From Betaproteobacteria bacterium (GTDB taxonomy: Bacteria; Pseudomonadota; Gammaproteobacteria; Burkholderiales; Burkholderiaceae_F), in the NCBI GenBank assembly GCA_016861185.1, contig BOKW01000006.1, positions 248,001 through 312,000 on the forward strand: 64,000 nt of DNA, written 5' to 3'. The notes under the pieces are model-generated. The model was not told the DNA's origin. It saw nothing but the letters and a program-made list of their open reading frames with translations, and ran no database searches. This document shows, one piece after another, positions 40,530 through 49,719 of this stretch (positions are counted from its first letter, which is position 1; each line of letters begins with the position of its first letter). The translations under genes were made by a program, and so were the position numbers.

Positions 40530-40951
40530 CGGGCCTGCCCCTTGAGCGACCAGCGAAAGACGCGCTCGGGCATGCCGACATCGCGGATGCGCAGCGTGAT
40601 CTCGTCGACCGCGCCAAGCGGCTTGAAGCTCAGCACGCCCTTGCGGTGATGGCCTCCCGGCGGGTCGCCCTCCCAGGCGAGCGGCGCGTGCCTGCCTCCT
40701 GCGGCGTCGATCAATGCAGCGCTCTTGACGACGTCGTGGTTCAGGTCGACGGTGTGCGTGTCGAAGACGATCTCGAAGTCCCAGCGCCGCGCACCGGCCG
40801 CGAGATCCTTCGGCGTCACGCTGACCGTGACGCCGCCGCCGCGACTCGTCTGTGTGGCCGGCGCCGTCGCTGCCGTCGGCTGCGCGACTGCGGAAGCCGA
40901 CCCGAAGAGCGCGAACAGCAGCGCGCACGCGATCGTCGCGATCGTTCTCAT
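40526..40951 (-). CDS. Secreted beta-sandwich-like protein of a copper operon
   Basis: A 141-aa exported protein (signal ending near ASAVAQP). The mature part is beta-rich ([23 protein letters not shown], then [12 protein letters not shown] and [20 protein letters not shown]) with a His-containing turn [11 protein letters not shown]. Function unrecognised; CopC- or FixH-like periplasmic metal handling is possible. ATGA overlaps join it to the small DUF3330 gene and the ATPase. Confidence 0.65.
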
Positions 40952-41154
40952 GACGGCCTCCGCGCGTCCGGTTCGCGCTTCGCCGCGTCGTCGTCGGCCG
41001 CGTGCTCCGCCCACCGGTGGTAGCAGTCGAGGCCGCAGAAGTGCGCCACGTAGTCGCCCGCTTCGGCGTTGATCGCCTCGGACCGCGGGATCTCCCGGAA
41101 GCAGACATCGCACGCGACGAGGGTCGATTCGGTCGATTTCTGGATCATGACCAT
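40948..41154 (-). CDS. DUF3330 zinc-ribbon-like protein
   Basis: A 68-aa protein with [15 protein letters not shown] and [11 protein letters not shown], two Cys pairs forming a small treble-clef-like metal site of the DUF3330 family, which is common in mercury/copper transposons and operons. Start ATG at 41154 has GGAGG five nt upstream; an in-frame GTG one codon earlier is less likely. It is 18 bp after the UbiB-like gene. Confidence 0.82.
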   Translation of the reverse strand: MVMIQKSTESTLVACDVCFREIPRSEAINAEAGDYVAHFCGLDCYHRWAEHAADDDAAKREPDARRPS

Positions 41155-41172
41155 CACATCCTCCTCTTGCCT

Positions 41173-42906
41173 TCATGGACGGGCCGCGCCGCGGTCCGCA
41201 TCCCGCGGCGTGCGGCGCGCGACACGGGTCGAGCGCGCCGTCGCCCAGGCCCAGCCGAGGCCGAGCACTGCAGCCAACGCAAATCCGGCGACGGCGAGCA
41301 GCGGCAGGTCGAACACGTGCGCTCCCGCATGCGCGGTCAGGACGACCGACGCGCCGATCACGATCGCGCTGACGATCAGCGCAAACGCGATGCGGTTGGC
41401 GGCGCGCGTCAGCTCGCCGACGCCGAGCTGTTCGTGGCGCACGCGCAGCACCGGACCCTCGCCGCCGAACTGATCGAGCAGGCGGCGCGCGGCGATCGGC
41501 AGCTCCATCAGCGCCGAGCGCGCCGCGCCCAGCGACCGGTAGGTGCGCGCCAGCGCCGCGTCCCCCGTCTCGGGCGCGAGCAGCGTGGCGACCAGCCGGC
41601 CGGAATACGCGCGGAATGCCTCGATCGCGTCGAACTCCGGATCGAGCTCGCGCGCCAGCGATTCGACCGTCATGAAAGCGCGCGCGACCAGCGCGCCTTC
41701 GCGCACGAGGCGCACATGGTGCTTGCGCCCGAGCCGGACGAACTCGCCGAGCACGGCGCCGAACGAGTGGCCGGCACCGGCCGCGTAGTACGTGTCGAGC
41801 GCCTGGTCGATGTCGCGCACGAATGCGGCGCGATCGACGGGGCCTTCGACGCCGCCCATCGCGAGATAGGTGTCGGCGAGCCAGTCCGGGTCGCGCGCGA
41901 TCACCGCCAGGAAGAGGTGGCGCAGGTTGTCCCGGTCGCGCGCGTCGAGCACGCCGAGCGCGCCGAAGTCGTGGAAGCACAGCCGGCCGTCGTCGAGCAC
42001 GAACACGTTGCCCGCGTGCGGATCGGCGTGAAACACGCCGTGCTCGAGCACCTGCGTCAGAAACAGCCGCAGCAGGTCCGCGGCAAGCCGGCGGCGCAGC
42101 GCGCGATCGGCCGGATGTTCGGCGTCGATCGCGCATCCTGTCGAATGCGCCATCGTCAGCACGCGCCGCGACGACAGCGGCCAGACCACCGGCGGCACCC
42201 ACACCGCCGCTTCGCCCGCATTGGCGCGCGCGAAGCGCTCGGCGTTGGCCGCTTCGTGCGCGAAGTCCAGTTCGTGCGTGATCATCGCGGCGAACTCTTC
42301 GACCAGCACGGGCAGGTTGTACCCGCGCACCGAATCGACATGGCGGTCGAGCAGGCGGGCCACGTGCCGCAGCAGGGTCAGATCGGCGGCGATCGTCTCG
42401 TCGATGCCGGGCCGCTGAACCTTGACGACGACCCGGCTGCCGTCGGCGAGCGTGGCGCGATGCACCTGCGCGATCGACGCGGCGGCGAAGGGCTCCTCGT
42501 CGAACGAGGCGAACAGGCGCTCGATCGACGCGCCGAGTTCGCGCTCGACGATGGCGCGCGCCGCTCGGCCTTCGAACGGCACCACCTGGCTGCGCAGTTG
42601 CGCGAGCTCGCTGACCAGTGCCTCGGGAAGCACGTCGCGGCGCGTCGCAAGCATCTGGCCGAACTTCACGAACGTCGGGCCGAGTTCTTCCAGCGCCTCG
42701 CGCAATTGCTGCGCGTCGGTGCCGGCGCCGGCCGGCTGCGCGGTGCCGGGCGCGAACCGCCCCAGTCCAAGCCGCTCGACGTAGTGCCGCCAGCCGTGCG
42801 CGGCGGCCACGCGGGCGATCGCGCCGAGTCGCGGCAGGTCGCGCAGCGGCACGCCGCCCGGCGGGTGGTCTTCCGCCGACTGCGGATCAAGCGTGCGGGT
42901 GAGCAT
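41173..42906 (-). CDS. UbiB/AarF/ABC1-family protein-kinase-like protein
   Basis: A 577-aa protein kinase-like ATPase of the ubiquinone-biosynthesis UbiB family. The KxGQ motif (FVKFGQMLATR), lysine in VVVKVQRPG, HADPHAGNVFV and the metal DFG (HDFGALG) are all intact. Two C-terminal hydrophobic helices anchor it. It may support quinone supply under metal stress. Start at 42906 overlaps the AhpD-like gene by 20 bp. Confidence 0.87.
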   Translation of the reverse strand: MLTRTLDPQSAEDHPPGGVPLRDLPRLGAIARVAAAHGWRHYVERLGLGRFAPGTAQPAGAGTDAQQLREALEELGPTFVKFGQMLATRRDVLPEALVSELAQLRSQVVPFEGRAARAIVERELGASIERLFASFDEEPFAAASIAQVHRATLADGSRVVVKVQRPGIDETIAADLTLLRHVARLLDRHVDSVRGYNLPVLVEEFAAMITHELDFAHEAANAERFARANAGEAAVWVPPVVWPLSSRRVLTMAHSTGCAIDAEHPADRALRRRLAADLLRLFLTQVLEHGVFHADPHAGNVFVLDDGRLCFHDFGALGVLDARDRDNLRHLFLAVIARDPDWLADTYLAMGGVEGPVDRAAFVRDIDQALDTYYAAGAGHSFGAVLGEFVRLGRKHHVRLVREGALVARAFMTVESLARELDPEFDAIEAFRAYSGRLVATLLAPETGDAALARTYRSLGAARSALMELPIAARRLLDQFGGEGPVLRVRHEQLGVGELTRAANRIAFALIVSAIVIGASVVLTAHAGAHVFDLPLLAVAGFALAAVLGLGWAWATARSTRVARRTPRDADRGAARP

Positions 42907-43525
42907 CGAACGCCTCGCGCGGATCGGATCGCACCGCTTCGGCTTGCACGCGGTTCGGCGCAGCGTCGCGCAGATCAGCCCGAGTCGGCAGCCGGCAGAA
43001 GCCTTGCGGCGCGACGCCGAGCGCGCTGTTGAACTTGCTCGACAGATTCTGGAACGCGATGAGGCCGGTCAGTTCGACGATCGCGTCGTCGTCGAAATGG
43101 CGCTTGACCCGCGCGATCAGCGCATCGTCGACGCCGCGGCGCGGATCCGTGACGGCCTCTGCATATTCGAGCGCCGCGCGCTCGCGCGCGTCGAACAGTT
43201 CGCTGTCGCGCCAGCGGTCGAGCGCCTGCACCTTGTCCGGGCTCGCGCCGCGCTTCATCAGCGTCGCCGAGTTGAGGTCGATGCAGAAAGGGCAGTGATT
43301 GATCTGCGAGACGCGAACCGTGAGCAGCGAGCGCAACGCCGCCTCGATCGGCGAGGATCGCCGGTCAATCATGCCGTACAGCGTTGCGACGCCGAGAAAC
43401 AGCGGCGGCGAGCGCGCCCACAGCAGCGCCGAATCGAGCGCAGCGCCGTATTTCCTCCGCTGATTCCAGAAGAACGGGCGCAGGTACCAAGGCGCCTCGG
43501 CGGGCGACTTGATCGGAATGCGCAT
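42887..43525 (-). CDS. AhpD/carboxymuconolactone-decarboxylase family protein
   Basis: A 212-aa peroxidase-related protein. The redox site HCPFCIDLNSA (CxxC, with a His three residues after in the family) is present, and the AhpD-like helical core follows (ALEYAEAVTDPRRGVDDALI). Likely an alkylhydroperoxidase-type activity or reductant. It overlaps the UbiB-like gene and follows the methyltransferase gene by 32 bp. Confidence 0.82.
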   Translation of the reverse strand: MRIPIKSPAEAPWYLRPFFWNQRRKYGAALDSALLWARSPPLFLGVATLYGMIDRRSSPIEAALRSLLTVRVSQINHCPFCIDLNSATLMKRGASPDKVQALDRWRDSELFDARERAALEYAEAVTDPRRGVDDALIARVKRHFDDDAIVELTGLIAFQNLSSKFNSALGVAPQGFCRLPTRADLRDAAPNRVQAEAVRSDPREAFDAHPHA

Positions 43526-43557
43526 GTCCGGTCCCTCCTTCGTCGGTGCGGGCTCGC

Positions 43558-44217
43558 TCAGCGCTCCGCGGCCGCGGCGGTTGCGCCGAACCGCGGGAAG
43601 AAGCGCGGCGTGCGCGCCGCATAGCGCTCGTAGTCGGCGCCGAACTGCGCAAGCGCTTCCCGCTCTTCGCGCAGCGCAAGCCGCACGTACATGAAGACGA
43701 GGATCGGATACATCGCCAGCGTCACCAGCGTCGGCCACTGCAGCAGAAAGCCCGTCATGATCAGCACGAAGCCCGCGTACTGCGGGTGGCGGATGCGCGC
43801 ATAGGGTCCGGTGGCGGCCAGTCGGTTCTCGCGCTGCGCCGCGTGCAGCACCTTCCAGGCCGACGCGAGCAGGATGAAACCGCCGAAGATCAGCACGGTG
43901 CTTGCGATGTGAAACGGTCCGAAGTGCGGGTTCGCCCGCCAGCCGAAGACGACTTCGAGCAGATGGCCGGCGTCGTGCGACAGGAAGTCCACACCGGGGA
44001 AGCGGCTCGCCAGCCAACCGGACAGCAGGTAGATCGTCAGCGGGAAGCCGTACATCTCCGTGAACAGCGCGACCAGGAATGCGGTGAACGCGCCGAACGA
44101 GCGCCAGTCGCGCCGGCTCTGCGGTCGCGCGAAAGAGAACGCGAAGATTACGAAGACCGCGATGTTGATGAAGGCGAGCGACCACAGCCCGTAGGCCGGC
44201 GTCGGGTCGGCGTTCAT
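43558..44217 (-). CDS. ICMT/PEMT-like membrane methyltransferase
   Basis: A 219-aa inner-membrane protein with about five hydrophobic helices. The ICMT family signature GPYARIRHPQYAGFVLIMTGF binds SAM; a conserved EE follows near the C-terminus (REEREAL). Substrate unknown; lipid or isoprenoid methylation is typical. Its start overlaps the stop of the DUF2933 gene. Confidence 0.83.
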   Translation of the reverse strand: MNADPTPAYGLWSLAFINIAVFVIFAFSFARPQSRRDWRSFGAFTAFLVALFTEMYGFPLTIYLLSGWLASRFPGVDFLSHDAGHLLEVVFGWRANPHFGPFHIASTVLIFGGFILLASAWKVLHAAQRENRLAATGPYARIRHPQYAGFVLIMTGFLLQWPTLVTLAMYPILVFMYVRLALREEREALAQFGADYERYAARTPRFFPRFGATAAAAER

Positions 44218-44477
44218 TGCGAACCTCCGTCGTGGCGATGCGGCCGGTCCGCCCGGGGCTGATCGGCCTCGTGGCCACCCTGCGTGCCGTGGCCGCCATG
44301 TCCGTGCAGCAGATGAAGCAGCGGGCAGGCGAGCAGCAGCACGAACGGCAGATAAGCGAAGAAGTGCGCCCGGTGCTCGGTCAGCAGGAAATACGCCGCG
44401 ATCGCCAGAAAGGCGATCAGCACCCAAGTGCCGCGCGAACGGCCCTTGCGAGGTGTGGGATGTTCGTGGTCTTGCAT
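44214..44477 (-). CDS. DUF2933 small membrane protein
   Basis: An 87-aa protein, a good DUF2933 match: charged His-containing leader, two hydrophobic segments (WVLIAFLAIAAYFLL and FFAYLPFVLLLACPLLHLL) and a His/Gly-rich tail (HGHGGHGTQGGHEAD). The tail can bind metal. DUF2933 genes are widespread in copper clusters, function unknown. Confidence 0.85.
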   Translation of the reverse strand: MQDHEHPTPRKGRSRGTWVLIAFLAIAAYFLLTEHRAHFFAYLPFVLLLACPLLHLLHGHGGHGTQGGHEADQPRADRPHRHDGGSQ

Positions 44478-44514
44478 GGCGCCGATCCTCGTTGGGGCAT
44501 CCCGCAGCCGCGCT

Positions 44515-45018
44515 TCATCGTGCGGGCGCGTAGGTGAAGGTTGCGACCGTGGGTCTGACCGCATCCGGACGCACGATCTGCAGTTCGATCCGATACGGAC
44601 CCGGCGGCGCCAGCGCGAAGTAGTTGCCGTAGCTCATCGCGCCGGCGATGGCCATCGGTTCGAGCCGCCTGCGCACCGGCGCCAGACCCGGCTCGCCGAT
44701 CGTCGCTGTGATGATGGCGTCGTCGATCCGCGCGCCGGTCGCGGCGTCGAACACGGCGACCATCACGTGGTGCTGGTGTCGCCCGCGCGCCACGCCGCCA
44801 TGCATCTTGCGTTCCGGATGCTCGGGCGGATGGCCTTGCGCGATCGCCGCCGGAACCACGCCGAGATAGATCGCGTAGCCGTCGACGGCGCGGTAGTCGC
44901 CCGCCGCATACGCAACCGCCGCCGGCGAAAACGCAACGACGGCCGCACAGGCGGCTAGCGCGATTCGCCGCGCCGACCGGAGATCGACGTGCTGTCGACG
45001 TCGCGAAAGCTCGGGCAT
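44515..45018 (-). CDS. Secreted YtkA-like beta-sandwich protein
   Basis: A 167-aa exported protein. Start at 45018 gives a signal ending in AVAYAAGD. The mature region (VDGYAIYLGVVPAAIAQG, then MHGGVARGRHQHHVMVAVFD, MSYGNYFALAPPGPYRIEL) has a His-rich loop on a beta-sandwich and resembles YtkA/P19-like copper- or iron-binding proteins. No enzymatic motif. Second gene of the operon after the box at 45.58 kb. Confidence 0.65.
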   Translation of the reverse strand: MPELSRRRQHVDLRSARRIALAACAAVVAFSPAAVAYAAGDYRAVDGYAIYLGVVPAAIAQGHPPEHPERKMHGGVARGRHQHHVMVAVFDAATGARIDDAIITATIGEPGLAPVRRRLEPMAIAGAMSYGNYFALAPPGPYRIELQIVRPDAVRPTVATFTYAPAR

Positions 45019-45073
45019 CGAGCCCTCCTGCCTGCAACCGGATCCGGACTCGCGCACCCACGGCGCGATCGGC

Positions 45074-45451
45074 TCACTTGCCGCCCTTCATCTTCATCTG
45101 GCCTTCGCGCATCGGCATCATCATCATGCGCTCGGCGTCCATCATCTGACTCGTCATCTGATCCATCAGTTTCAGATGTTCGTCGATCCATTCGCGCAGC
45201 TGCTGCGGTGTGGCGTTCGGACCGGGCCGGGCCGACGTCATCTGCTTCATCATCTGACCCATCAGATCCATGTGTTCCTGCAGCAGCTTGTCGCGCTGCG
45301 CGCCCTGCGCGCTGCCCGCGGCGTCCAGCTTGCGGCGTGCCTCCATCGAACGCTGCATCAACTGCTTCTGCGACTCGTCGGGCGCGGCCGACGCGAGCAT
45401 CGGACCCGCCAGCATCACGACCGCCATGGCCGAGAGGAATTTGCGTTTCAT
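45074..45451 (-). CDS. Secreted Met-rich helical protein
   Basis: A 125-aa exported protein. Start at 45451 gives MKRKFLSAMAVVMLAGPMLASA. The mature region is a coiled-coil-like helix rich in Met and Gln (LQEHMDLMGQMMKQM, LKLMDQMTSQMMDAERMMMM), suited to Cu(I) binding through thioether groups. First gene after the CopR-like box at 45.58 kb, 127 bp from the box. Confidence 0.72.
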   Translation of the reverse strand: MKRKFLSAMAVVMLAGPMLASAAPDESQKQLMQRSMEARRKLDAAGSAQGAQRDKLLQEHMDLMGQMMKQMTSARPGPNATPQQLREWIDEHLKLMDQMTSQMMDAERMMMMPMREGQMKMKGGK

Positions 45452-45548
45452 CGTCGTTCTCCGGTGAGTGAGGGGGCCGGCCGTCGTTCGGCCGACCGAG
45501 CCGCGTCGGAACCGTTCAGTGACTGCACGCGCGACGGGTTCCGACGCA

Positions 45549-45603
45549 AGTGTCGGCCGCAACGCCCGCCGTCAGGCTGACGGGACGATTACAGCTCTGT
45601 CAT
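45549..45603 (-). promoter_or_regulatory. CopR/CusR-like operator and promoter for the 45.45-36.0 kb operon
   Basis: Leftward reading: ATGAC-N5-TGTAATC (45603 to 45587), then CGTCAG, then exactly 32 nt after GTAATC the hexamer GACACT (45549-45554). The site sits in the 360-bp gap between the leftward 45074-45451 gene and the rightward CzcE-like gene (45812), so it may serve both. The remainder of this gap shows no other gene or repeat. Confidence 0.72.
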
Positions 45604-45811
45604 CTTTGCGCGGGCGCAAGCGCGATTCCGCTTGCGCATCGGCATGCGCAAGGGCCCGATCGCCCACGGGGCCGGATCACGCCGCGGGCGGTTGGCTGCT
45701 GACGCAAAGGTAAAGGCGCCGTCAGCGCGATGTCACCGGGCGGACGCTAGCGTGCGATGCATGGCGGCGCTTACGACCAACCCGCACGCCGCCCTGACTC
45801 GGGAGATGACA

Positions 45812-46222
45812 ATGACGATCGCACGTACGACACTGGGCATTGCAGCGCTCGGATTCGCGGGGGTGGTGGCCGCGCAGCCCGCGCAACGCATCGCGCCGAA
45901 CGAGGCGCCGAATCTCGCCGCACCGGCGGCGTTGCTGGCATCGACGAAACAGCCGCCCGCCGACGCGAAGATCTACGGTCTGCCCGCGACGCCGCGGACG
46001 GCCGACCGAACCATCGACATCACGCCGTTGACGCGCTGGATCAACGTGAAGCAGGACGAAACGGTCGCGCTGCGCAGCGGCGACAAGACATACGCCTGGA
46101 CCTTCGCCACGTGGTCGATCGGCAGTTTCCCGCTCAGCCGGATCGTGCCGCCGGAGTTTTCCGTTCCGGCCGAGGTGCGGGTCTACGTCGCGCCGGATCC
46201 GATGCGCGACGGCGGCCGCTGA
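45812..46222 (+). CDS. CzcE-like periplasmic heavy-metal-binding protein
   Basis: A 136-aa exported protein. Start at 45812 chosen because GGGAG precedes it by 6 nt and it gives a clean signal (MTIARTTLGIAALGFAGVVAA). The mature domain (TADRTIDITPLTRWINVKQDE, then SGDKTYAWTFATWSIGSFPL, YVAPDPMRDGG) matches CzcE, a periplasmic Cu-binding protein of Cupriavidus metal islands. It is one of few plus-strand genes here and converges on the SHOCT gene. Confidence 0.83.
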   Translation: MTIARTTLGIAALGFAGVVAAQPAQRIAPNEAPNLAAPAALLASTKQPPADAKIYGLPATPRTADRTIDITPLTRWINVKQDETVALRSGDKTYAWTFATWSIGSFPLSRIVPPEFSVPAEVRVYVAPDPMRDGGR

Positions 46223-46237
46223 GCGCGCATTCCGCGC

Positions 46238-46462
46238 CTACCCGGCGAGGTCGCGCTTTTTCTGCTCGTACTCGTCACGGCCGATCTCGCCGCGCGCGTA
46301 GCGCTTGTCGAGGATGTCGCGCGCGGTTTCGCGCGGTGCCGATGCGCCGTCGCCCGCGCGCCGGAACAGCCAGACGCCGAGCACGACCACGAGCGCGACC
46401 AGCAGGATCCACCACAGGCCCATGCTGAACCAGCCGCCGCCCATGCCGTAGCCGTTCATCAT
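46238..46462 (-). CDS. SHOCT-domain small membrane protein
   Basis: A 74-aa protein. A Gly/Met N-terminus (MMNGYGMGGGWF) precedes one membrane helix (MGLWWILLVALVVVLGVWLF) and a C-terminal SHOCT motif (DILDKRYARGEIGRDEYEQKK). SHOCT tails are usually oligomerization or sorting segments. It is 22 bp after the Spy-like gene. Confidence 0.82.
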   Translation of the reverse strand: MMNGYGMGGGWFSMGLWWILLVALVVVLGVWLFRRAGDGASAPRETARDILDKRYARGEIGRDEYEQKKRDLAG

Positions 46463-46484
46463 CGGCGTCTCCCCCGCGCGGCCG

Positions 46485-47063
46485 TCATTGCGCGTAACGC
46501 CGGAGCTGCTCGCGCTGTTGCGGCGTGAGCACCCCTTCGGCCTTGTCGGCCGCGTCGAGCATGTTCTCGAGCATCTGCTGGCGCAGCTCGGACATCCGCT
46601 TGTTGCCGGCGAGGATCGCCGCGCGGTCGCGCTTGTCGGTCCACATCGCGTCGCGCATCCGGGACATCTCGTCGTGCATCTTGCCCATCAGGTCCCAGTT
46701 CTTGCGGCGCAGTTCGTCGTCGATCTTCTGCACCTGACGGCGCTGGCTGTCATTCAGATCCAGGCGGCCGATCGCACCGAGCCCGAAGCCCATCATGCCC
46801 ATGCCGTCCATCATCATGCCGGGGCCCATGCCGCGCCCGCCCATCATGCCCATGCCGCGGCCGCCCATCATTCCCCAGCCCCAGCGGTCGTCGTCCTCGT
46901 CGCGCCAGCCGCGGCCGTAGCCTGGCCCGCCGCCCATCATCCCGGGCCCCATCATTCCGGGACCCATCGTGCGCGGCGGCTCCTGGCTCTGCTGCGCGTA
47001 CGCGGCGATCGTGCCGATACTCAACACGGTTGCCGCGGCAACCGCGGCCTGTTTCCAGTTCAT
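46485..47063 (-). CDS. Spy/CpxP-like Met-rich periplasmic protein
   Basis: A 192-aa exported protein. Start at 47063 gives MNWKQAAVAAATVLSIGTIAAYAQQ. Residues 30-90 are a Met/Gly run (MMGPGMMGGGP, MMGGRGMGMMGGRGMGP) likely to chelate copper. The C-terminal helical part (RLDLNDSQRRQVQKIDDELR, LTPQQREQLRRY) is Spy/CpxP-like, a periplasmic chaperone fold. Operon with the genes on both sides. Confidence 0.8.
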   Translation of the reverse strand: MNWKQAAVAAATVLSIGTIAAYAQQSQEPPRTMGPGMMGPGMMGGGPGYGRGWRDEDDDRWGWGMMGGRGMGMMGGRGMGPGMMMDGMGMMGFGLGAIGRLDLNDSQRRQVQKIDDELRRKNWDLMGKMHDEMSRMRDAMWTDKRDRAAILAGNKRMSELRQQMLENMLDAADKAEGVLTPQQREQLRRYAQ

Positions 47064-47088
47064 GCGCGTCCTCCTGTGGAAAGTTGGA

Positions 47089-47283
47089 TCAATCGGGCGG
47101 CGCCCACGCCGATACGAGCGCCAGCTCGCGCAGCATCGCGAGCGCGACCGCAAGGACACCCATGACCGCCGCCGTGCCGGCTGCGCAAAGCCAAAGCAGC
47201 GGGCACGAATTCGCCGCCTGCCATGCCGGGTAGGCGAGCAGCAGCCAGACCCAGTGCGGCGTCAGCCAGCTTTCGATCGACAT
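47089..47283 (-). CDS. Small hydrophobic protein, function unknown
   Basis: A 64-aa protein with two membrane segments (WLTPHWVWLLLAYPAWQAA and LLWLCAAGTAAVMGVLAVAL) around a Cys pair region (NSCPLLWLC). Not recognised. It is the first gene after the CopR-like box at 47.42 kb and 25 bp before the Spy-like gene. Confidence 0.55.
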   Translation of the reverse strand: MSIESWLTPHWVWLLLAYPAWQAANSCPLLWLCAAGTAAVMGVLAVALAMLRELALVSAWAPPD

Positions 47284-47389
47284 CGGGTGCCTCCGGTGGG
47301 TTCGTCCATCGCAGTCGCGCGTCCCGCCTTCCCGCGAGCAGCGCCGATCGAGCCCGTGATCAGCGCTGCCTGCCGAGCCTGCCGCGTTC

Positions 47390-47444
47390 AGTCTCGGCCG
47401 CGGTCTCTGACGCGCGGATGACGCGCCGATTACAGCCGCGTCAG
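47390..47444 (-). promoter_or_regulatory. CopR/CusR-like operator and promoter, overlapping the end of the sensor-kinase gene
   Basis: Leftward: CTGAC-N5-TGTAATC (47444 to 47428), then CGTCA, then 32 nt after GTAATC the hexamer GAGACT (47390-47395). The operator covers the kinase stop codon (47441-47443). It lies 136 bp before the ATG of the 47089-47283 gene and should drive that gene, the Spy-like gene and the SHOCT gene. Confidence 0.72.
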
Positions 47445-48877
47445 CTTTGCGCCGGGGCAGGCTGCGCGGGCATTTCCGAACCCGTGGCGGCAAACGCCAG
47501 CGTAAACCGCACCTGCGTACCGTCCGCGTCGGCCGTCACGTTGCCGCCGTGCAGCCGCATGATCGATTCGACGATCGAAAGCCCCAGCCCGGCGCCGTCC
47601 GTGCCGGCCGCGCCGCGGCCGCCGCGCGCAAAGCGTGCGAAAAGACGTTGCAGTTCGTCCTGCGACAGCGACCCGGCGGGATTCTCGACGATGATCTGTG
47701 CGCGCTGTGCGTCGGTGCGCGCGCGTACGCGGATCAGCGCCCCGGCGGGCGCGTAACGCACCGCGTTGGACAGCAGGTTCGTGATCGCGCGGCGCGCCAT
47801 CGAGCGGTCGCAGGCCGCACGCGCGCGACCCTCGACCTCGATGCGCTGCCCTTTTTCGTCGGCGGCCGCCTCGAAGAATTCGGCCACGCTGGCCGCCTCC
47901 TGCGCGAGATCGACGGGCTCGAACTTCGTCTCGATCATGCCCTTGTCGGCGCGCGCGAGGAACAGCATGTCGGAGACCATGCGCTGCAGCCGTTCGAGCT
48001 CGACGAGGTTCGAGTGCAGCGCTTCGCGGTACTCGTCGGCGCTGCGCGGCCGCGACAGCGTGACCTGCGTCATCAGCATCAGGTTGTTCAGGGGCGTGCG
48101 CAGCTCGTGCGCGAGGTCGGCCGAAAAGTCGTCGAGCGAGCGGAACGACTCGCGCAGCCGCTCGAGCATCCGGTTGATCGCAACGATCAGCCCGCGCACC
48201 TCGGCCGGCGCGTCGTCGGCGCGCAGCGGCTGGCCGAGCCGGTCCGCGGTCACGCGTTCGGCCGCGCGCGCGATCACGGCCATCGGTGCCAATCCGCGGC
48301 GCGCCGCCCACCAGCCGAGTGCGGCGCTCGCCACCACGCCGAGCACCCCGGCCACCGCCATCGCGCCGCCGAGCAGGCCGAGCATCTGCTGCACCGGAGT
48401 GACGTGTTGCGCGACGTAAGCGACGTAGTGACGCCCGCCGGGTTCGACGTAATCGAGCCGGCGCAGCCACCAGGCGTCGTGGCCGATCGTGTAGCGGCCG
48501 ATCTGCGGCGCATGCGGGATGGCCTCGCCGCCGGCCGCGTCGATCAGCGCGGCGATGCCGGGCTCGGGCTCGACGAGCCAGCGCGCACCGCTGCGCAGGC
48601 CGAGCTGCAGGTGCGAATGGCCGATGCGCAGCTCGGCGAATCGCGCGCGGTCGGATTCGATGCGTTCGGCGGTCCCCAGCTCGTGCAGCAGGTGCTGCAC
48701 CAGCTCGGTCTTGCCGTCGATTTCCTCGCGGTCGCGCGCTTCGAGTTGCACGCGCAGCAGCGCCGCCAGTCCGACGCCGAGCGCCACGAGCAGCACCGCG
48801 GTCGCCGCGGCGAACAGCAGCACGAGCCGCGCCGCGAGCGACCAGCGCGCGCCCGGCGCGGCCACGCGCGCGGTCAA
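47441..48877 (-). CDS. copS: CopS/CusS-type sensor histidine kinase
   Basis: A 478-aa inner-membrane kinase. TM1 lies at about residues 15-40, then a periplasmic sensor region, TM2 near 190-215, HAMP, HisKA with [16 protein letters not shown] (phospho-His), and HATPase motifs [29 protein letters not shown]. The start is TTG at 48877, overlapping the regulator stop (TTGA) with GGAGG 7 nt upstream; GTG at 48865 is the alternative. Probably senses periplasmic Cu or Ag with the adjacent regulator. Confidence 0.88.
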   Translation of the reverse strand: MTARVAAPGARWSLAARLVLLFAAATAVLLVALGVGLAALLRVQLEARDREEIDGKTELVQHLLHELGTAERIESDRARFAELRIGHSHLQLGLRSGARWLVEPEPGIAALIDAAGGEAIPHAPQIGRYTIGHDAWWLRRLDYVEPGGRHYVAYVAQHVTPVQQMLGLLGGAMAVAGVLGVVASAALGWWAARRGLAPMAVIARAAERVTADRLGQPLRADDAPAEVRGLIVAINRMLERLRESFRSLDDFSADLAHELRTPLNNLMLMTQVTLSRPRSADEYREALHSNLVELERLQRMVSDMLFLARADKGMIETKFEPVDLAQEAASVAEFFEAAADEKGQRIEVEGRARAACDRSMARRAITNLLSNAVRYAPAGALIRVRARTDAQRAQIIVENPAGSLSQDELQRLFARFARGGRGAAGTDGAGLGLSIVESIMRLHGGNVTADADGTQVRFTLAFAATGSEMPAQPAPAQS

Positions 48878-49545
48878 CCGCGATCCTCCAGCACGTAGCC
48901 GAAACCGCGCACGGTGTGAATCAGCTTCTTGTCGAACGGATCGTCGATCTTGGCGCGCAGCCGGCGCACGGCGACTTCGACGACGTTGGTGTCGCTGTCG
49001 AAGTTCATGTCCCACACCTGCTCGGCGATCATCGTGCGCGACAGCACCTCGCCGGTTCGCCTCAGCAGCAGTAGCAGCAGCGCGTATTCCTTCGCGGTCA
49101 GATCGATCCGCTGGCCGGCGCGTTCGACGCGCCGGCGCAGAAGCTGCACTTCGAGGTCGGCCACCCGCAGCACGTCGGGCTCCTGCTGCTTGCCGCGCCG
49201 GGCGAGCGCGCGCACGCGTGCGAGCAGCTCGGAGAACGCGAAGGGCTTGACCAGGTAGTCGTCGGCGCCGAGTTCGAGGCCGCGCACGCGGTCTTCGACG
49301 CGGTCGCGCGCGGTCAGGAACAGCACCGGCGTGCGGTTGTCGTGGCGGATGCGCTTGATCGCTTCCCAGCCGTCCATCCTCGGCAGCCCGACGTCGAGCA
49401 CGATCACGTCGTACTCGGCGTTGCCGGCCAGGTGCACGGCGTCCACGCCGGTCTGCACCCAGTCGACGATCCAGCCGTTCTCGCCGAGACCCTTGACCAG
49501 GTATTCGCCGGCCTGGCGTTCGTCTTCGGCCAGCAGCAGTTTCAT
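48874..49545 (-). CDS. copR: CopR/CusR-type OmpR-family response regulator
   Basis: A 223-aa transcription regulator. Receiver acid pocket ED (residues 8-9), phospho-acceptor D51 in VIVLDVGLP, and Lys in DDYLVKPF. The winged-helix C-terminus reads [44 protein letters not shown] and [10 protein letters not shown], closest to CopR/CusR/PcoR. A CopR-like box lies 69 bp before its ATG, consistent with autoregulation. It probably controls the boxes listed at 35.97, 45.58, 47.42 and 50.19 kb. Confidence 0.9.
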   Translation of the reverse strand: MKLLLAEDERQAGEYLVKGLGENGWIVDWVQTGVDAVHLAGNAEYDVIVLDVGLPRMDGWEAIKRIRHDNRTPVLFLTARDRVEDRVRGLELGADDYLVKPFAFSELLARVRALARRGKQQEPDVLRVADLEVQLLRRRVERAGQRIDLTAKEYALLLLLLRRTGEVLSRTMIAEQVWDMNFDSDTNVVEVAVRRLRAKIDDPFDKKLIHTVRGFGYVLEDRG

Positions 49546-49584
49546 CGCAAAACCCCCGCTCGACACGTGTCCATCCTGCGCTCG

Positions 49585-49639
49585 ATGGTAGGTCGGCCGC
49601 TCGGCCGCGAAGCTGACGGGAAGATTACGCCTTTGTCAG
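49585..49639 (-). promoter_or_regulatory. CopR/CusR-like operator and promoter of the regulator gene
   Basis: Leftward: CTGAC-AAAGG-CGTAATC (49639 to 49623), then CGTCAG, and 32 nt after GTAATC the hexamer TACCAT (49585-49590). It is the best -10 match of the set. The site lies 69 bp upstream of the copR ATG. Confidence 0.72.
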
Positions 49640-49719
49640 CTAGCGGTGCGCGCTGGCGGCTGACGAACGCGCGCCGGGCGCAGCGACGCTGCGCCCGGCG
49701 CGAGATACCGCAGCTTCGA